Shown one piece after another: positions 47,387-56,119 of a stretch of DNA of 64,000 nt; positions within the stretch are counted from its first letter, which is position 1; each line of letters opens with the position of its first letter. The stretch is from Bradyrhizobium elkanii USDA 76. GTDB lineage: Bacteria > Pseudomonadota > Alphaproteobacteria > Rhizobiales > Xanthobacteraceae. The notes under the pieces are model-generated. The model saw only the letters and a program-made list of their open reading frames with translations, did no database searches and had not been told where the DNA came from. A program made the position numbers and the translations under genes. The DNA is taken from assembly GCF_023278185.1 (NCBI RefSeq), contig NZ_CP066356.1, positions 6,006,001 through 6,070,000 of the forward strand, in the 5' to 3' direction.

Positions 47387-49698
47387 GCCTTCACCCCCGC
47401 AGCCGCGCGTTCGAGATTGGCCTCGTATTGCGACTTGCCCGACAGGTACTGCTTCGGCCAGGCGATCTGCTTGACGCCGATCTTCGCGGCCTCATGCAGC
47501 GTCCAGGCCGGGTCGGCGAGATGCGGCCGCGCGATGGCGCAGAGATCGGCGCGGCCGGCGGCGATGATCGAATTGGCGTGATCCGCCTCCGAGATCGCGC
47601 CGACCGCGATGGTGGCGATGCCGACCTCGTTGCGGATCTTGTCGGCGAACGGTGTCTGGTACAGCCGGCCATAGACCGGATGGTCGTCGGCCCAGACCTG
47701 CCCCGAGGAGCAGTCGATCAGGTCGGCTCCCGCCTCCTTGAACAGCTTTGCGAAGGCCAGCGCATCGTCGGGCGTATTGCCGCCCTCGGCCCAGTCGTGA
47801 CAGGACAGGCGGACGGACATCGGCTTGTCCTCCGGCCACACCGCGCGGACGGCGCGGAACACCTCCAGCGGATAACGCGCGCGGTTCTCGATCGATCCGC
47901 CATAGTCGTCGATGCGGCGGTTGGTCAGCGGCGAGAGGAAGCTCGACAGCAGATAGCCGTGCGCGCAATGCAGCTCCAGGATATCGAAGCCCGCGGCCGC
48001 AGCGCGCCTGGCTGCGGCGACGAACTGCTCGCGCACCTCGTCCATCTCGGCGCGGCTCATCGGCTCCGGAATCTGGCCGTCGGCCAGATAAGGCACTGAC
48101 GAAGCCGACACCAGCGGCCAGTTATGGTCCGGCAGCGCTTCATCCATGCCTTCCCAGGCGACGCGCGTCGAGCCCTTGCGGCCGGCATGGCCGAGCTGGA
48201 TGCCGATCCTCGCTTGCGAATTCTGATGCACGAAGTCGACGATGCGCTTGTAGGCCGCCGCCTGCGCGTCATTCCACAGGCCGCAGCAGCCGGGCGTGAT
48301 CCGCGCTTCCGGCGAGACGCAGGTCATCTCGGTAAACAGAAGGCCGGCGCCGCCGAGCGCGCGGGAGCCGAAATGGACCAAATGGAAGTCGGTCGGCACG
48401 CCCTCCTCCGCCGAATACATCGCCATCGGCGAGACGATGATCCGGTTATGAAGCGACAGGCCGCGGATCTGGAACGGCGTCAGCATCGGCGGCGTCACGC
48501 GGTCGTTGGTCGCGGCCACGCCGCTGCGCTCCGCGAACCAGCGCTCATAACCCTCGAGCCATGTCCTGTCGCGCAGCCGCAGATTCTCGTGGCTGATGCG
48601 CTGCGAGCGGGTCAGCAGCGAATACATGAACTGCTCCGGCTCCAGCGTGTCGGCATAGCGCGAGCCGACCACCTCGAACCATTCCATCGCATTGCGCGCG
48701 GCGTTCTGGATCCGCGCCACGTCGACCCGGCGCAGCTCCTCGTAGGCCTTCAGCACCGCCGGGATGCTGTCCCGCGTCGCGCCGTGGATCTTGAACTGGT
48801 TGGTCAGCTCGATCGCATCCTCCAGCGCGAGCTTGGTGCCGGAGCCGATCGCGAAATGCGCGGTGTGGGCGGCATCGCCCATCAGCACGACATGGCTGTT
48901 GCCGTTGAACGTGGTCCATTTGCCGCAGATCAGCCTGGGGAACGACAGCCAGGCCGAGCCGCGCAGATGCCGCGCGTTCGAGACCAGATGATGCCCCTCG
49001 AGGATTTCCGCGAACACGTTCTCGCAGAACGCGATGGAATCGCCCTGCTCCATCTTGTCGAGGCCGTGGGCGAGATAGGCCTCCTCGGTGGTCTCGACGA
49101 TGAAGGTCGCCGCGCCCTCCTCGAACTTGTAGATGTGCGCCTGGAACCAGCCGTGCTCGGTTTTGCGGAAGTCGAAGGTGAAGGCGTCGAACGGACGGTT
49201 GGTGCCGAGCCAGATATAGCGGTTCGGCCGCATCAGCATGTCGGGCTGGAAGGCCTCGGTGTATTTGGTGCGGATCTTCGAGTTGACGCCGTCGCATGCC
49301 ACGATCAGATCGGCATCGGGAAACTCGAGATCGGAATTCACCTCGCGCTCGAAGATCAGCTCGACGCCGAGCTCCTCGGCGCGCGCCTGCAGGATGTTGA
49401 GCAGCCGCTTGCGGCCGATGCCGACGAAGCCGTGGCCGGTGGTGCGCATGCGGCGGCCCTTGATCAGGACCTCGATGTCGTCCCAGTGGTTGAAGGCCTG
49501 CTCGATCGTGTCAGCGGTGACCGGATCCCATCTGCGCATGTTGTCCATGGTCGCATCCGAGAACACCACACCGAAGCCGAAGGTGTCGTAAGGCCGGTTG
49601 CGCTCGACCACCGAAATGACGTGCGCGGGATCCAGCATCTTCATCAGGATGCCGAAATAAAGCCCGGCCGGCCCGCCTCCAATGCAAACGATTCGCAT
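47383..49698 (-). CDS. 2-aminobenzoyl-CoA monooxygenase/reductase (ACMR)
   Basis: A 771-residue fusion enzyme. Residues 1 to about 390 are a class A FAD monooxygenase ([47 protein letters not shown]). About residue 405 onward is an old-yellow-enzyme domain ([67 protein letters not shown]). The combination and length match the enzyme that both hydroxylates and reduces 2-aminobenzoyl-CoA in Azoarcus/Thauera; the related salicylyl-CoA 5-hydroxylase is an alternative name for parts of this family. Start ATG 49698 begins exactly at the FAD motif. It is first in an operon with SDR, enoyl-CoA hydratase and RidA-like genes. Confidence 0.92.
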   Translation of the reverse strand: MRIVCIGGGPAGLYFGILMKMLDPAHVISVVERNRPYDTFGFGVVFSDATMDNMRRWDPVTADTIEQAFNHWDDIEVLIKGRRMRTTGHGFVGIGRKRLLNILQARAEELGVELIFEREVNSDLEFPDADLIVACDGVNSKIRTKYTEAFQPDMLMRPNRYIWLGTNRPFDAFTFDFRKTEHGWFQAHIYKFEEGAATFIVETTEEAYLAHGLDKMEQGDSIAFCENVFAEILEGHHLVSNARHLRGSAWLSFPRLICGKWTTFNGNSHVVLMGDAAHTAHFAIGSGTKLALEDAIELTNQFKIHGATRDSIPAVLKAYEELRRVDVARIQNAARNAMEWFEVVGSRYADTLEPEQFMYSLLTRSQRISHENLRLRDRTWLEGYERWFAERSGVAATNDRVTPPMLTPFQIRGLSLHNRIIVSPMAMYSAEEGVPTDFHLVHFGSRALGGAGLLFTEMTCVSPEARITPGCCGLWNDAQAAAYKRIVDFVHQNSQARIGIQLGHAGRKGSTRVAWEGMDEALPDHNWPLVSASSVPYLADGQIPEPMSRAEMDEVREQFVAAARRAAAAGFDILELHCAHGYLLSSFLSPLTNRRIDDYGGSIENRARYPLEVFRAVRAVWPEDKPMSVRLSCHDWAEGGNTPDDALAFAKLFKEAGADLIDCSSGQVWADDHPVYGRLYQTPFADKIRNEVGIATIAVGAISEADHANSIIAAGRADLCAIARPHLADPAWTLHEAAKIGVKQIAWPKQYLSGKSQYEANLERAAAGVKA

Positions 49699-49811
49699 GG
49701 CGTTCTCGCCTTTCCGTTTGGGCATGATCGTCTCGGAAAACCCGGTGCCACCTTTCCGGATCATGCTCTGGCTTCGGCCGGGGTCGGTTTTCCCGCCAGC
49801 CGGTACGGCAT

Positions 49812-49833
49812 ATTATTTTATACTTAAAATAAT
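49812..49833. promoter_or_regulatory. Operator-like palindrome upstream of the monooxygenase/reductase operon
   Basis: ATTATTTTA-TACT-TAAAATAAT: a perfect 9-bp inverted repeat with a 4-base spacer, 114 bp before the ATG. It is one base different from the site in front of the CoA ligase (40279-40300), 9.5 kb away. The two genes act consecutively, so a shared regulator is very likely. Confidence 0.72.
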
Positions 49834-49864
49834 TGTCAAGGGTGGTTGGCGCCCACCCACAGCC

Positions 49865-49986
49865 GTCGTCCCGGCGCAGGCCGGGACCCATACGCCGCAG
49901 CAGATGTTGTCGGCCGGACTCGTCGTTCCGGCGACGCGCAATAATGACAAATTGTGGTTATGGGTCCCGGCCTGCGCCGGGACGAC
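49865..49986. repeat. Perfect 28-bp inverted repeat with 66-bp loop
   Basis: The 28 bases at 49865-49892 (GTCGTCCCGGCGCAGGCCGG...) are exactly reverse-complementary to 49959-49986. Each arm also contains the short CCGG...CCGGGAC palindrome seen at 18571. It belongs to the widespread GTCGTCCCGG family of rhizobial repeats and could fold into a large hairpin ending the sugar-ABC operon that stops at 50092. The 49699-50091 gap holds only this and the operator. Confidence 0.85.
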
Positions 49987-50091
49987 ATCGAATATGAGGC
50001 GCGGCCGGCAAGCCTGCATCGACATTCTCGCGACGCGCTTCGTCGCTATCGTTCTCGCAATGACGCCGAAGACAGGCGGCTGCGCGCGACC

Positions 50092-51642
50092 TCAATGCAC
50101 CGCGGCGTACAGGATCTTGTCCTGCGTCGCGTCCGCCGCGTCGAACTCGGCGACGATGCGGCCGGTGCGGGCGACCAGGATGCGGTCGGAGACGGCGAGG
50201 ATCTCCGGCAGGTAGGACGAGATCACCACCACCGCCTTGCCCTCGTCGGCGAGACGGCGGATTTCGCCGTGGATGTGCGGGATGGTGCCGACGTCGACGC
50301 CGCGCGTCGGCTCGTCGAAGATGATGATCGAGGGGTCCTGCACCAGCGTCTTGGCCAGCACCACCTTCTGCTGGTTGCCGCCGGACAGCTCGATGATCCT
50401 GGCCTTGCGCTGCAATGCGCTGATCTTGAGCCGATCGACCCAGTAGCTGGCGAGCTTGCTGCGCCGCGCGCGCGACAGCAGGAAGCTCCAGCCCTTGCCG
50501 GTGGCGAGGCTGCCGATATAGACGTTGTCGTCGACCACCATGGTCTCGAAGAAGCCGTTGGCCTTGCGGTCCTCGGTGATGTAGGCGATGCCGTCATTGA
50601 TCGCCTGCCGCGGCACGCGGTAGCGGATCGGCCTGCCGCGCAGCCGGATGGTGCCGCCATTGACCAGATTGCGCTTCAGTGCGCCATAGATGATCTTGGC
50701 GATCTCGGTGCGGCCGGAGCCGATCAGGCCGGCGATGCCGACCACCTCGCCGGCATAGACCGAGAACGACATGTTCTTGACCGCCATGCCCATGGTGACG
50801 TTCTCGACCGTCAGCACCTTCTCGCGGCGCTGATGGGTTTTCGCCTTGCCGCCATAGACCGCCTGCGCCACCTCGCGCCCGACCATGTGCTGCACCAGCG
50901 CGTCGCGCGTGAGCTGCCTGGCGGGCGCCGTGATCACCAGCTTGCCGTCGCGCAGCACGGTGATGCGGTCGGCGATCTGCAGCGATTCCTCCAGCGCATG
51001 CGAGATGTAGATGATAGAGACGCCGCGGGCGCGCAGATCGCGCACCAGATGGAAGAAGTGGACGATCTCCTCCGGCGTCAGCGATGCGGTCGGTTCGTCG
51101 AAGATGATGATACGCGCCTTGTTGTAGATCGCGCGCGCGATCTCCACCATCTGCTTCTTGGCGGTGCCGAGCAGCGCCACCGGCGTCGCCGGATCGACGT
51201 GGAAGTTGAGCGACTGCAACAGCTGCTGGGCCTGGATGTTCAGGGTCCGGAATCGCGTCAGCAGCTTTTCGTTGCCGAGCTCGATGTTCTGCGCGGCAGT
51301 CATGGTCGGCACCAGGCTGGTCTCCTGATAGACCATGCAGATGCCGGCATTGAGCGCGTCGCGCGGCTGCTCGAAACCGGTCGGCTTGCCGTCGAGCAGA
51401 TAGTCGCCGGAGGTGAGATTGATCGCGCCGGCGATCGCCTTGCACAGCGTCGACTTGCCGGCGCCGTTCTCGCCGACCAGCGCATGCACCTCGCCGGGAT
51501 AGAGGTCGAAATTGACGCCTTCGATGGCGTGGACGCCGCCATAGATTTTCGAACCGTTGGTGATCCGCAGCACCGGCTCGCGGGCTGCGGAGGTCTCTGC
51601 CGTCTTGGCGCCGGGGGCCGCCTGCATCACACCGTCATTCAT
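50092..51642 (-). CDS. Ribose-type sugar ABC transporter ATP-binding protein
   Basis: A 516-residue double ATPase (RbsA/XylG class). N-terminal domain: ALVGENGAGKSTLCKAIAGA, IIFDEPTASLTPEEIV. C-terminal domain: GLIGSGRTEIAKIIYGAL, IELSGGNQQKVVLAKTLVQ, IIFDEPTRGVDVGT. Start ATG 51642 overlaps the stop of the propeller gene (ATGA); the longer open frame upstream is antisense-like filler. It is the last gene of an operon with two permeases (one fused), a binding protein and a beta-propeller protein. Confidence 0.93.
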   Translation of the reverse strand: MNDGVMQAAPGAKTAETSAAREPVLRITNGSKIYGGVHAIEGVNFDLYPGEVHALVGENGAGKSTLCKAIAGAINLTSGDYLLDGKPTGFEQPRDALNAGICMVYQETSLVPTMTAAQNIELGNEKLLTRFRTLNIQAQQLLQSLNFHVDPATPVALLGTAKKQMVEIARAIYNKARIIIFDEPTASLTPEEIVHFFHLVRDLRARGVSIIYISHALEESLQIADRITVLRDGKLVITAPARQLTRDALVQHMVGREVAQAVYGGKAKTHQRREKVLTVENVTMGMAVKNMSFSVYAGEVVGIAGLIGSGRTEIAKIIYGALKRNLVNGGTIRLRGRPIRYRVPRQAINDGIAYITEDRKANGFFETMVVDDNVYIGSLATGKGWSFLLSRARRSKLASYWVDRLKISALQRKARIIELSGGNQQKVVLAKTLVQDPSIIIFDEPTRGVDVGTIPHIHGEIRRLADEGKAVVVISSYLPEILAVSDRILVARTGRIVAEFDAADATQDKILYAAVH

Positions 51643-52760
51643 CGCAGCTCTCCCGTAGTGCGCAGCAGGCGTCCGGCGCCGCGCGCGGCGATCACGACGC
51701 CCGACGGCGTCGCGCAGGCAGCGGTGATGCCGTGGAAGCGGCCGCCGGCGCGGCTGTGCAGGCTGTCGGTCGCATCGCCCTCGGCATCGAGATGCACCAG
51801 CAGACCATAGGAGCGCGGCGGCGCCCATGGCTTCTGGATGCCGAGCGCCTTGACGCTGCCGATCTGCATCGGCTCCAGGCAATCGCTGCCGCCGGCGAGC
51901 GCCGGCGCGACCCAGTAATCCGGCGGCATCGTCGCCATCATCTCCTCGCGGAAATCGTCTTCCTTGAGCACGAACTCGATCAGATGGGTGCGGCGGGCGA
52001 AGATGGCGAGCAGCATGCCGCCGTGGCCGTCCGGATGCAGCCGCGCCGGATAGCCCGGCATGTTGGCGGCGACGGTCTCGCGCGGACCAAGCCCGTTGCC
52101 GCCGAGCGCGAACCGGCTGAGGCGATGCGCCCAGCTTTCGGTGAGCCACAGGCTGTTGCCGTCGGCCGAAACACTGACGCCATAGGGATAGGGCAGATCG
52201 CGCAGCAGCACCTGCGGATTGTCGAGGCCGGCGCCGCAGTTGATGAGCCGACCATTGGCGCGCTTCTCCATCAGGTCGTGCCGCCATTCGTCCGGGCGTC
52301 GGCCGGCGCTGCCTTCGACGGCATAGATGCTGCCATCGGGCGCCGCCGTCACCGACAACAGCCCCGTGAGCGCGCTGCCGCCGGCAGCATTCAGCCAGCG
52401 CGGATCGGGCTTGGCCGGATCGATCGCGGCAAGCCCCCTGCCCGCGACGCAGACCAGGAGGCGGCCGTCCGGATGCAGCGCGAGCCCGCCGGCATCATCC
52501 TCGAACTCGGCAACGACCGTACGTGCCGACAAGTCATTGCCGCCGAGCTTCAGCACCTGGCGCCCTGCGGAAACATAGACCGCACCGTCGCCGGCGGCGA
52601 TCACGTCGTCGATGCCGGGCAGCGGCTCGCCGATCGGGGTGGCGGTGTCGAGCCGGTCGTTCGGGCTCAGCGCGCCGTCGAGCGGCGGGATCGCGTTCTG
52701 GCCGCCGTCGCGGTCGATGACGCTGCGGATGTCGCGCAGCAGATGATCGAAAAATCCCAT
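51639..52760 (-). CDS. SMP-30/strictosidine-synthase-like beta-propeller protein
   Basis: A 373-residue protein without signal peptide or membrane helix. Repeated propeller blades are visible (GGLALHPDGRLLVCVAGRG, LSVTAAPDGSIYAVEGSAG, PYGVSVSADGNSLWLTESWA, GITAACATPSGVVIAARGAG). LPYPYGVSVSADG-x-LWLTESWAHRL resembles the strictosidine-synthase/APMAP type of blade. Such folds include lactonases and esterases. It begins at the A of the TAATG shared with the fused permease gene and overlaps the ATPase gene, so it is translationally coupled to both. Probably cytoplasmic hydrolysis of the transported compound, but the substrate is unknown. Confidence 0.82.
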   Translation of the reverse strand: MGFFDHLLRDIRSVIDRDGGQNAIPPLDGALSPNDRLDTATPIGEPLPGIDDVIAAGDGAVYVSAGRQVLKLGGNDLSARTVVAEFEDDAGGLALHPDGRLLVCVAGRGLAAIDPAKPDPRWLNAAGGSALTGLLSVTAAPDGSIYAVEGSAGRRPDEWRHDLMEKRANGRLINCGAGLDNPQVLLRDLPYPYGVSVSADGNSLWLTESWAHRLSRFALGGNGLGPRETVAANMPGYPARLHPDGHGGMLLAIFARRTHLIEFVLKEDDFREEMMATMPPDYWVAPALAGGSDCLEPMQIGSVKALGIQKPWAPPRSYGLLVHLDAEGDATDSLHSRAGGRFHGITAACATPSGVVIAARGAGRLLRTTGELR

Positions 52761-54904
52761 TACGTCGTCACCCTGCTCTTTGCGCCCCAATAGGCATCGT
52801 AGCCGGTCCAGCTGTCGTCGACGCCCTCGAGCCTGATGCGGCCGATCCGGTTGTTCTCGAGTCCGCCGAGATAGAGATAGCCCTTGTGCTCCCGCATCGA
52901 GGTCAGGGTCGAATGCGAGATGCCGGTCGGGTCCCACCAGGATTCCAGCGCCTCGCCCTGCTCGTTGAACTTCAGCACGCAGCCATGGTTGAGCGCCGGC
53001 GCCAGCCACTCGTCGGTCGGCACCTGCTTCACCATGCGCAGGCGGAAGCCGGGTTTTCGCGCGGCAAGGTCGAATGTCGGCGTGCGGATGCCAACCAGCG
53101 CCAGCCAGTAGGTGCCGTCGGAGGCGCGGTTGATGTTGTCCGGATTGCCCGGCAGTTCGTCCATCAGCACTTCGGTCTTGCCCTTGTTCGGCCCGTCGAT
53201 CCAGTGGCGGAACACCTTGCACAGCGAGGTCGACGCGATCAGGATCGATTTGCCGTCATGCGAGACGCAGATCCCGTTCGGGAAATAGAAGTGGTTGATC
53301 ACCGTGCGCGTGGTCCTGGTCGCCGGGTCGTAGCAGACCACACGGCCGTTCGGCCGGCCCTCGAGGATGTCGAGGGTGTTGGTGGTCATCTCGTAGCGCG
53401 TGGTGCAGTCGCTGAAATAGATCTTGCCGTCGGGCGCGATGTCGAGGTCGTCGGCCATGCGCAGGCGGGAATCGTCGTTCAGCTTGTACCAGGTGCGGTT
53501 GGTCTCGTCGGTGACCTTGAAGATGCGGCCATCGGGCGCGACGCCGTAGACGCCCATGCCGGCGACCGCGACGATCAGATTCTCGTCGCGATCGAACTGC
53601 ATGCCGAGCGGCCGGCCGCCGATATGGGCGAACACCTCGCGCGTCTCGAAGTTCGCCCCGGAGAAACGGATCACATTGCCGTCGCGGGTCGAGCCGTAGA
53701 GCCGGCCCTGGCGGTCGAGGATGACGTCCTCGGGCCCCTCGACCTGATCGACGCCGATCGCCTGCGCATTGATCAGCCGGTCGTTCTGCGCATAGGGCGA
53801 AGCCGCGCCCGGCTGCACCGCGGGCGCCGAGGCGAGCGGCACGAAGGCCGGATTGACGTAGATCTTCTGGATCGCCTTGCCGCGGTTCTTCGACCATTTG
53901 ACGTCGATGCCGACGGCGGCGAGCAGGATCATGCCCGTCACTGCCGAGGTGACGTAGCCCGGGATGCCCATCCGCACGAGGCCGTTGATCAGGAGGAAGA
54001 TGATCAGCGCGCCGATCATCGCCCGCCATACCGTGCCCTTGCCGCCGGCGAGCGACACGCCGCCGAGCACGACGGCGGTGAGCGCCTGGAATTCCCACCC
54101 CACGCCGGTGGTGGAATCCGTCGAGGCTTGCCGCGCGGCGTAGAAGATGCCGCTCGCCGCGCACAGCGTGCCCGACAGCACATAGGTCATGAACAGCATC
54201 ATCCGGACGCGGATGCCGGCGTGGCGCGCCGCCTTGCGGCTGGCGCCGATCGCGGTGAGATGCCAGCCATAGCGCGAGCGCGACAGGAAGATGTGGCAGA
54301 TCAACAGCACCACGAACAGCGTCGCCGCATTGACGGGAATGCCGAGCACGCTGCCGCCGCCGATGAAATCCCAGGCGTCGCTCTCGACCGAGTTGGTCGC
54401 GAACACCTGGGCGTAGCTGGTGTTGAGCAGGTTGACCGAGGCGCGCAGGATGATCAGCGTCACCAGCGTGGTCAGGAACGGCCGCGTCTTCAGGAAGCCG
54501 ATCAAGAAGCCGTTGATGCTGCCGAGCAGCGCGCCGACCAGAAGCGTCGCCGGCACGGCGAGGCCGACCGGCCATTCGCGCACCAGGAGGAAATACAGCG
54601 CCGCGAAATTGCACAGCGCGAAGATCGCGCCGACCGACAGGTCGATGCCGCCGGTGACCAGGCAGAAACCCATCGCGAGCGCGACGAAGCCGAATTCGGC
54701 GAACAGCCGCAGCAGCGACACCGAGTTCTGCACCGAGGCGTAGTCGGGAATGGTGAGCGCGAAATAGGCCCACAGCCCGATCATCACGGTGAAGGGAACC
54801 ACCGGCTCGAACCACTGTTTCAGCAGCAGCTCCGACAGCAGGAGCCGGGGTGAAAACCGCCGCACCGATGCGGCAAAGGAATCAACGGCCATCGACATCG
54901 CCAA
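52760..54904 (-). CDS. Fused ABC sugar permease and strictosidine-synthase-like beta-propeller
   Basis: A 714-residue fusion. Residues 1-336 are a ribose-type permease (LAMGFCLVTGGIDLSVGAIF, VLGGVSLAGGKGTVWRAMIG, about ten helices). A linker at 337-375 leads to a six-bladed propeller at about 376-714. The latter has GPEDVILDRQGRLYGSTRDG, YFSDCTTRYEM, EGRPNGRVVCYDPATRTT, FPNGICVSHDGKSILIA and LPGNPDNINRASDGTYWLAL, closely resembling APMAP/strictosidine-synthase-like proteins. As such permeases keep their C terminus in the cytoplasm, the propeller would be cytoplasmic. The reading frame is continuous with no stop or shift in the linker. A second propeller gene follows immediately. Confidence 0.88.
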   Translation of the reverse strand: MAMSMAVDSFAASVRRFSPRLLLSELLLKQWFEPVVPFTVMIGLWAYFALTIPDYASVQNSVSLLRLFAEFGFVALAMGFCLVTGGIDLSVGAIFALCNFAALYFLLVREWPVGLAVPATLLVGALLGSINGFLIGFLKTRPFLTTLVTLIILRASVNLLNTSYAQVFATNSVESDAWDFIGGGSVLGIPVNAATLFVVLLICHIFLSRSRYGWHLTAIGASRKAARHAGIRVRMMLFMTYVLSGTLCAASGIFYAARQASTDSTTGVGWEFQALTAVVLGGVSLAGGKGTVWRAMIGALIIFLLINGLVRMGIPGYVTSAVTGMILLAAVGIDVKWSKNRGKAIQKIYVNPAFVPLASAPAVQPGAASPYAQNDRLINAQAIGVDQVEGPEDVILDRQGRLYGSTRDGNVIRFSGANFETREVFAHIGGRPLGMQFDRDENLIVAVAGMGVYGVAPDGRIFKVTDETNRTWYKLNDDSRLRMADDLDIAPDGKIYFSDCTTRYEMTTNTLDILEGRPNGRVVCYDPATRTTRTVINHFYFPNGICVSHDGKSILIASTSLCKVFRHWIDGPNKGKTEVLMDELPGNPDNINRASDGTYWLALVGIRTPTFDLAARKPGFRLRMVKQVPTDEWLAPALNHGCVLKFNEQGEALESWWDPTGISHSTLTSMREHKGYLYLGGLENNRIGRIRLEGVDDSWTGYDAYWGAKSRVTT

Positions 54905-54997
54905 AGCACTCCATGATCCGGTTTCAACGTTTCCGGATTCTGACCCGTGATACAGCCGGCGCGGGAATGCCCCCCGCGCCGGCTGTCTCGCGCCTTG

Positions 54998-56023
54998 TTA
55001 GTTTTTCTTGGGTAGCGCGAAGCAGGTGCCGCCGAGCGAGGCGTTGGTCTTATCGATCCAGATTGGCCGCGTGTAATAGGACAGGTTTTTGGTGCCGGGC
55101 TTGTCGCCGGACATCAGCAGCGTCTCGGCTGCGAACATCAGATCGTGACCCTGCTCGGTCGCCTTGTAGCTGAGGAATTTGCTGAAATTCCCGGAGTTGA
55201 CCTGGTCGCAATCGAGCTGCGAGCCCTCGCCCGAGGCGAACACCTTCACATCGTCGATCTTGCCGGCATTGCGGATCGCCTGCGCGGCGCCCGACTCCAT
55301 GATGCCCCAGAAGCCGATCGACGCGCAGAGATCGGGATGCTGCTGGATCACGGTCGCGGTAATGTTGAGCGCAGTGTTGGCATCCCAGTTCGCGGCCTGG
55401 TTCGACACCACCTTGATGTTGGGATCCTTGTTCAGGACCTCCATGATGGCACCGACCTGGTCGACGCTGGCGGCCGCGGTCAATTCGCCCTGCACGATCT
55501 GCACCTTGCCGGATTTTCCGGAGCCGGTGCCGCAAGCCTTGACGGCTTCGTTCGCCAGCATCCTGCCGATCTCGCGCCAGTCGACGCCGACGAAGGCGCC
55601 GGATTTGTAGTTCGAGGCCATGTTGACCTGAATCACGTGCGTGCCCTGGGCCTCGGCGCGTTTCAGATCCTTCATCAGCAGCGTCACGCTCGGATTCTGC
55701 ACGATCAGGACGTCAGGCTTCTGATCGACCAGTGCGGTCAGCGCCTGTTGCATGGCGGATGGATTGTTGTTGGGATCGCGCACGATGTATTTCATGCCGC
55801 GCCACTCGGCCTCTTCCTGCACCACGCGGCCCCACTCGTCGGAGAGCGGCACGCCGAGCGCGATCGGCAGATAGGCGACGGTCTTGCCCTGCAGCGACTT
55901 GTCGTACGCCGCGCGCAGCTCGCGCCCGGCCTTGGTACCTTCCTCCTGCGCCGATGCCGCAAACGGCATCGCGGCAAGCGTCACCCCGGCAAGCAGGATC
56001 GTCCAGAACTTGGTCGTCTTCAT
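54998..56023 (-). CDS. Periplasmic binding protein of the sugar ABC operon
   Basis: A 341-residue Peripla_BP_4-type protein. The signal peptide MKTTKFWTILLAGVTLAAMP-FAASAQ is followed by GKTVAYLPIALGVPLSDEWG, PSAMQQALTALVDQKPDVLI and NASLGGTCFALP at the C terminus. Two or three cysteines (ACGTG, DLCASIG, QLDCDQ) suggest a disulphide. Start ATG 56023 has GGAGGAGA upstream. It lies between the two permease genes; the ligand is unlikely to be ribose itself given the two lactonase-like propellers in the operon, but is unknown. Confidence 0.9.
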   Translation of the reverse strand: MKTTKFWTILLAGVTLAAMPFAASAQEEGTKAGRELRAAYDKSLQGKTVAYLPIALGVPLSDEWGRVVQEEAEWRGMKYIVRDPNNNPSAMQQALTALVDQKPDVLIVQNPSVTLLMKDLKRAEAQGTHVIQVNMASNYKSGAFVGVDWREIGRMLANEAVKACGTGSGKSGKVQIVQGELTAAASVDQVGAIMEVLNKDPNIKVVSNQAANWDANTALNITATVIQQHPDLCASIGFWGIMESGAAQAIRNAGKIDDVKVFASGEGSQLDCDQVNSGNFSKFLSYKATEQGHDLMFAAETLLMSGDKPGTKNLSYYTRPIWIDKTNASLGGTCFALPKKN

Positions 56024-56119
56024 CGTCTCCTCCACACAAAATTCTTTTGATTGATTTGGGATTCTTTTTGTTGATTGGGCCAATGACCGAGGTGCCCGCG
56101 TTCGCTCAGTCGCCCTGTT

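Noticed and set aside
49865..49986. Short peptides with VPAQAGTH-like sequence on both strands
   Set aside because: These are translations of the GTCGTCCCGG inverted repeat, not genes.
52886..54853. Long plus-strand open frame over the fused permease gene
   Set aside because: Antisense shadow with low-complexity Arg/His/Asp content; the minus-strand frame has clear permease and propeller motifs.
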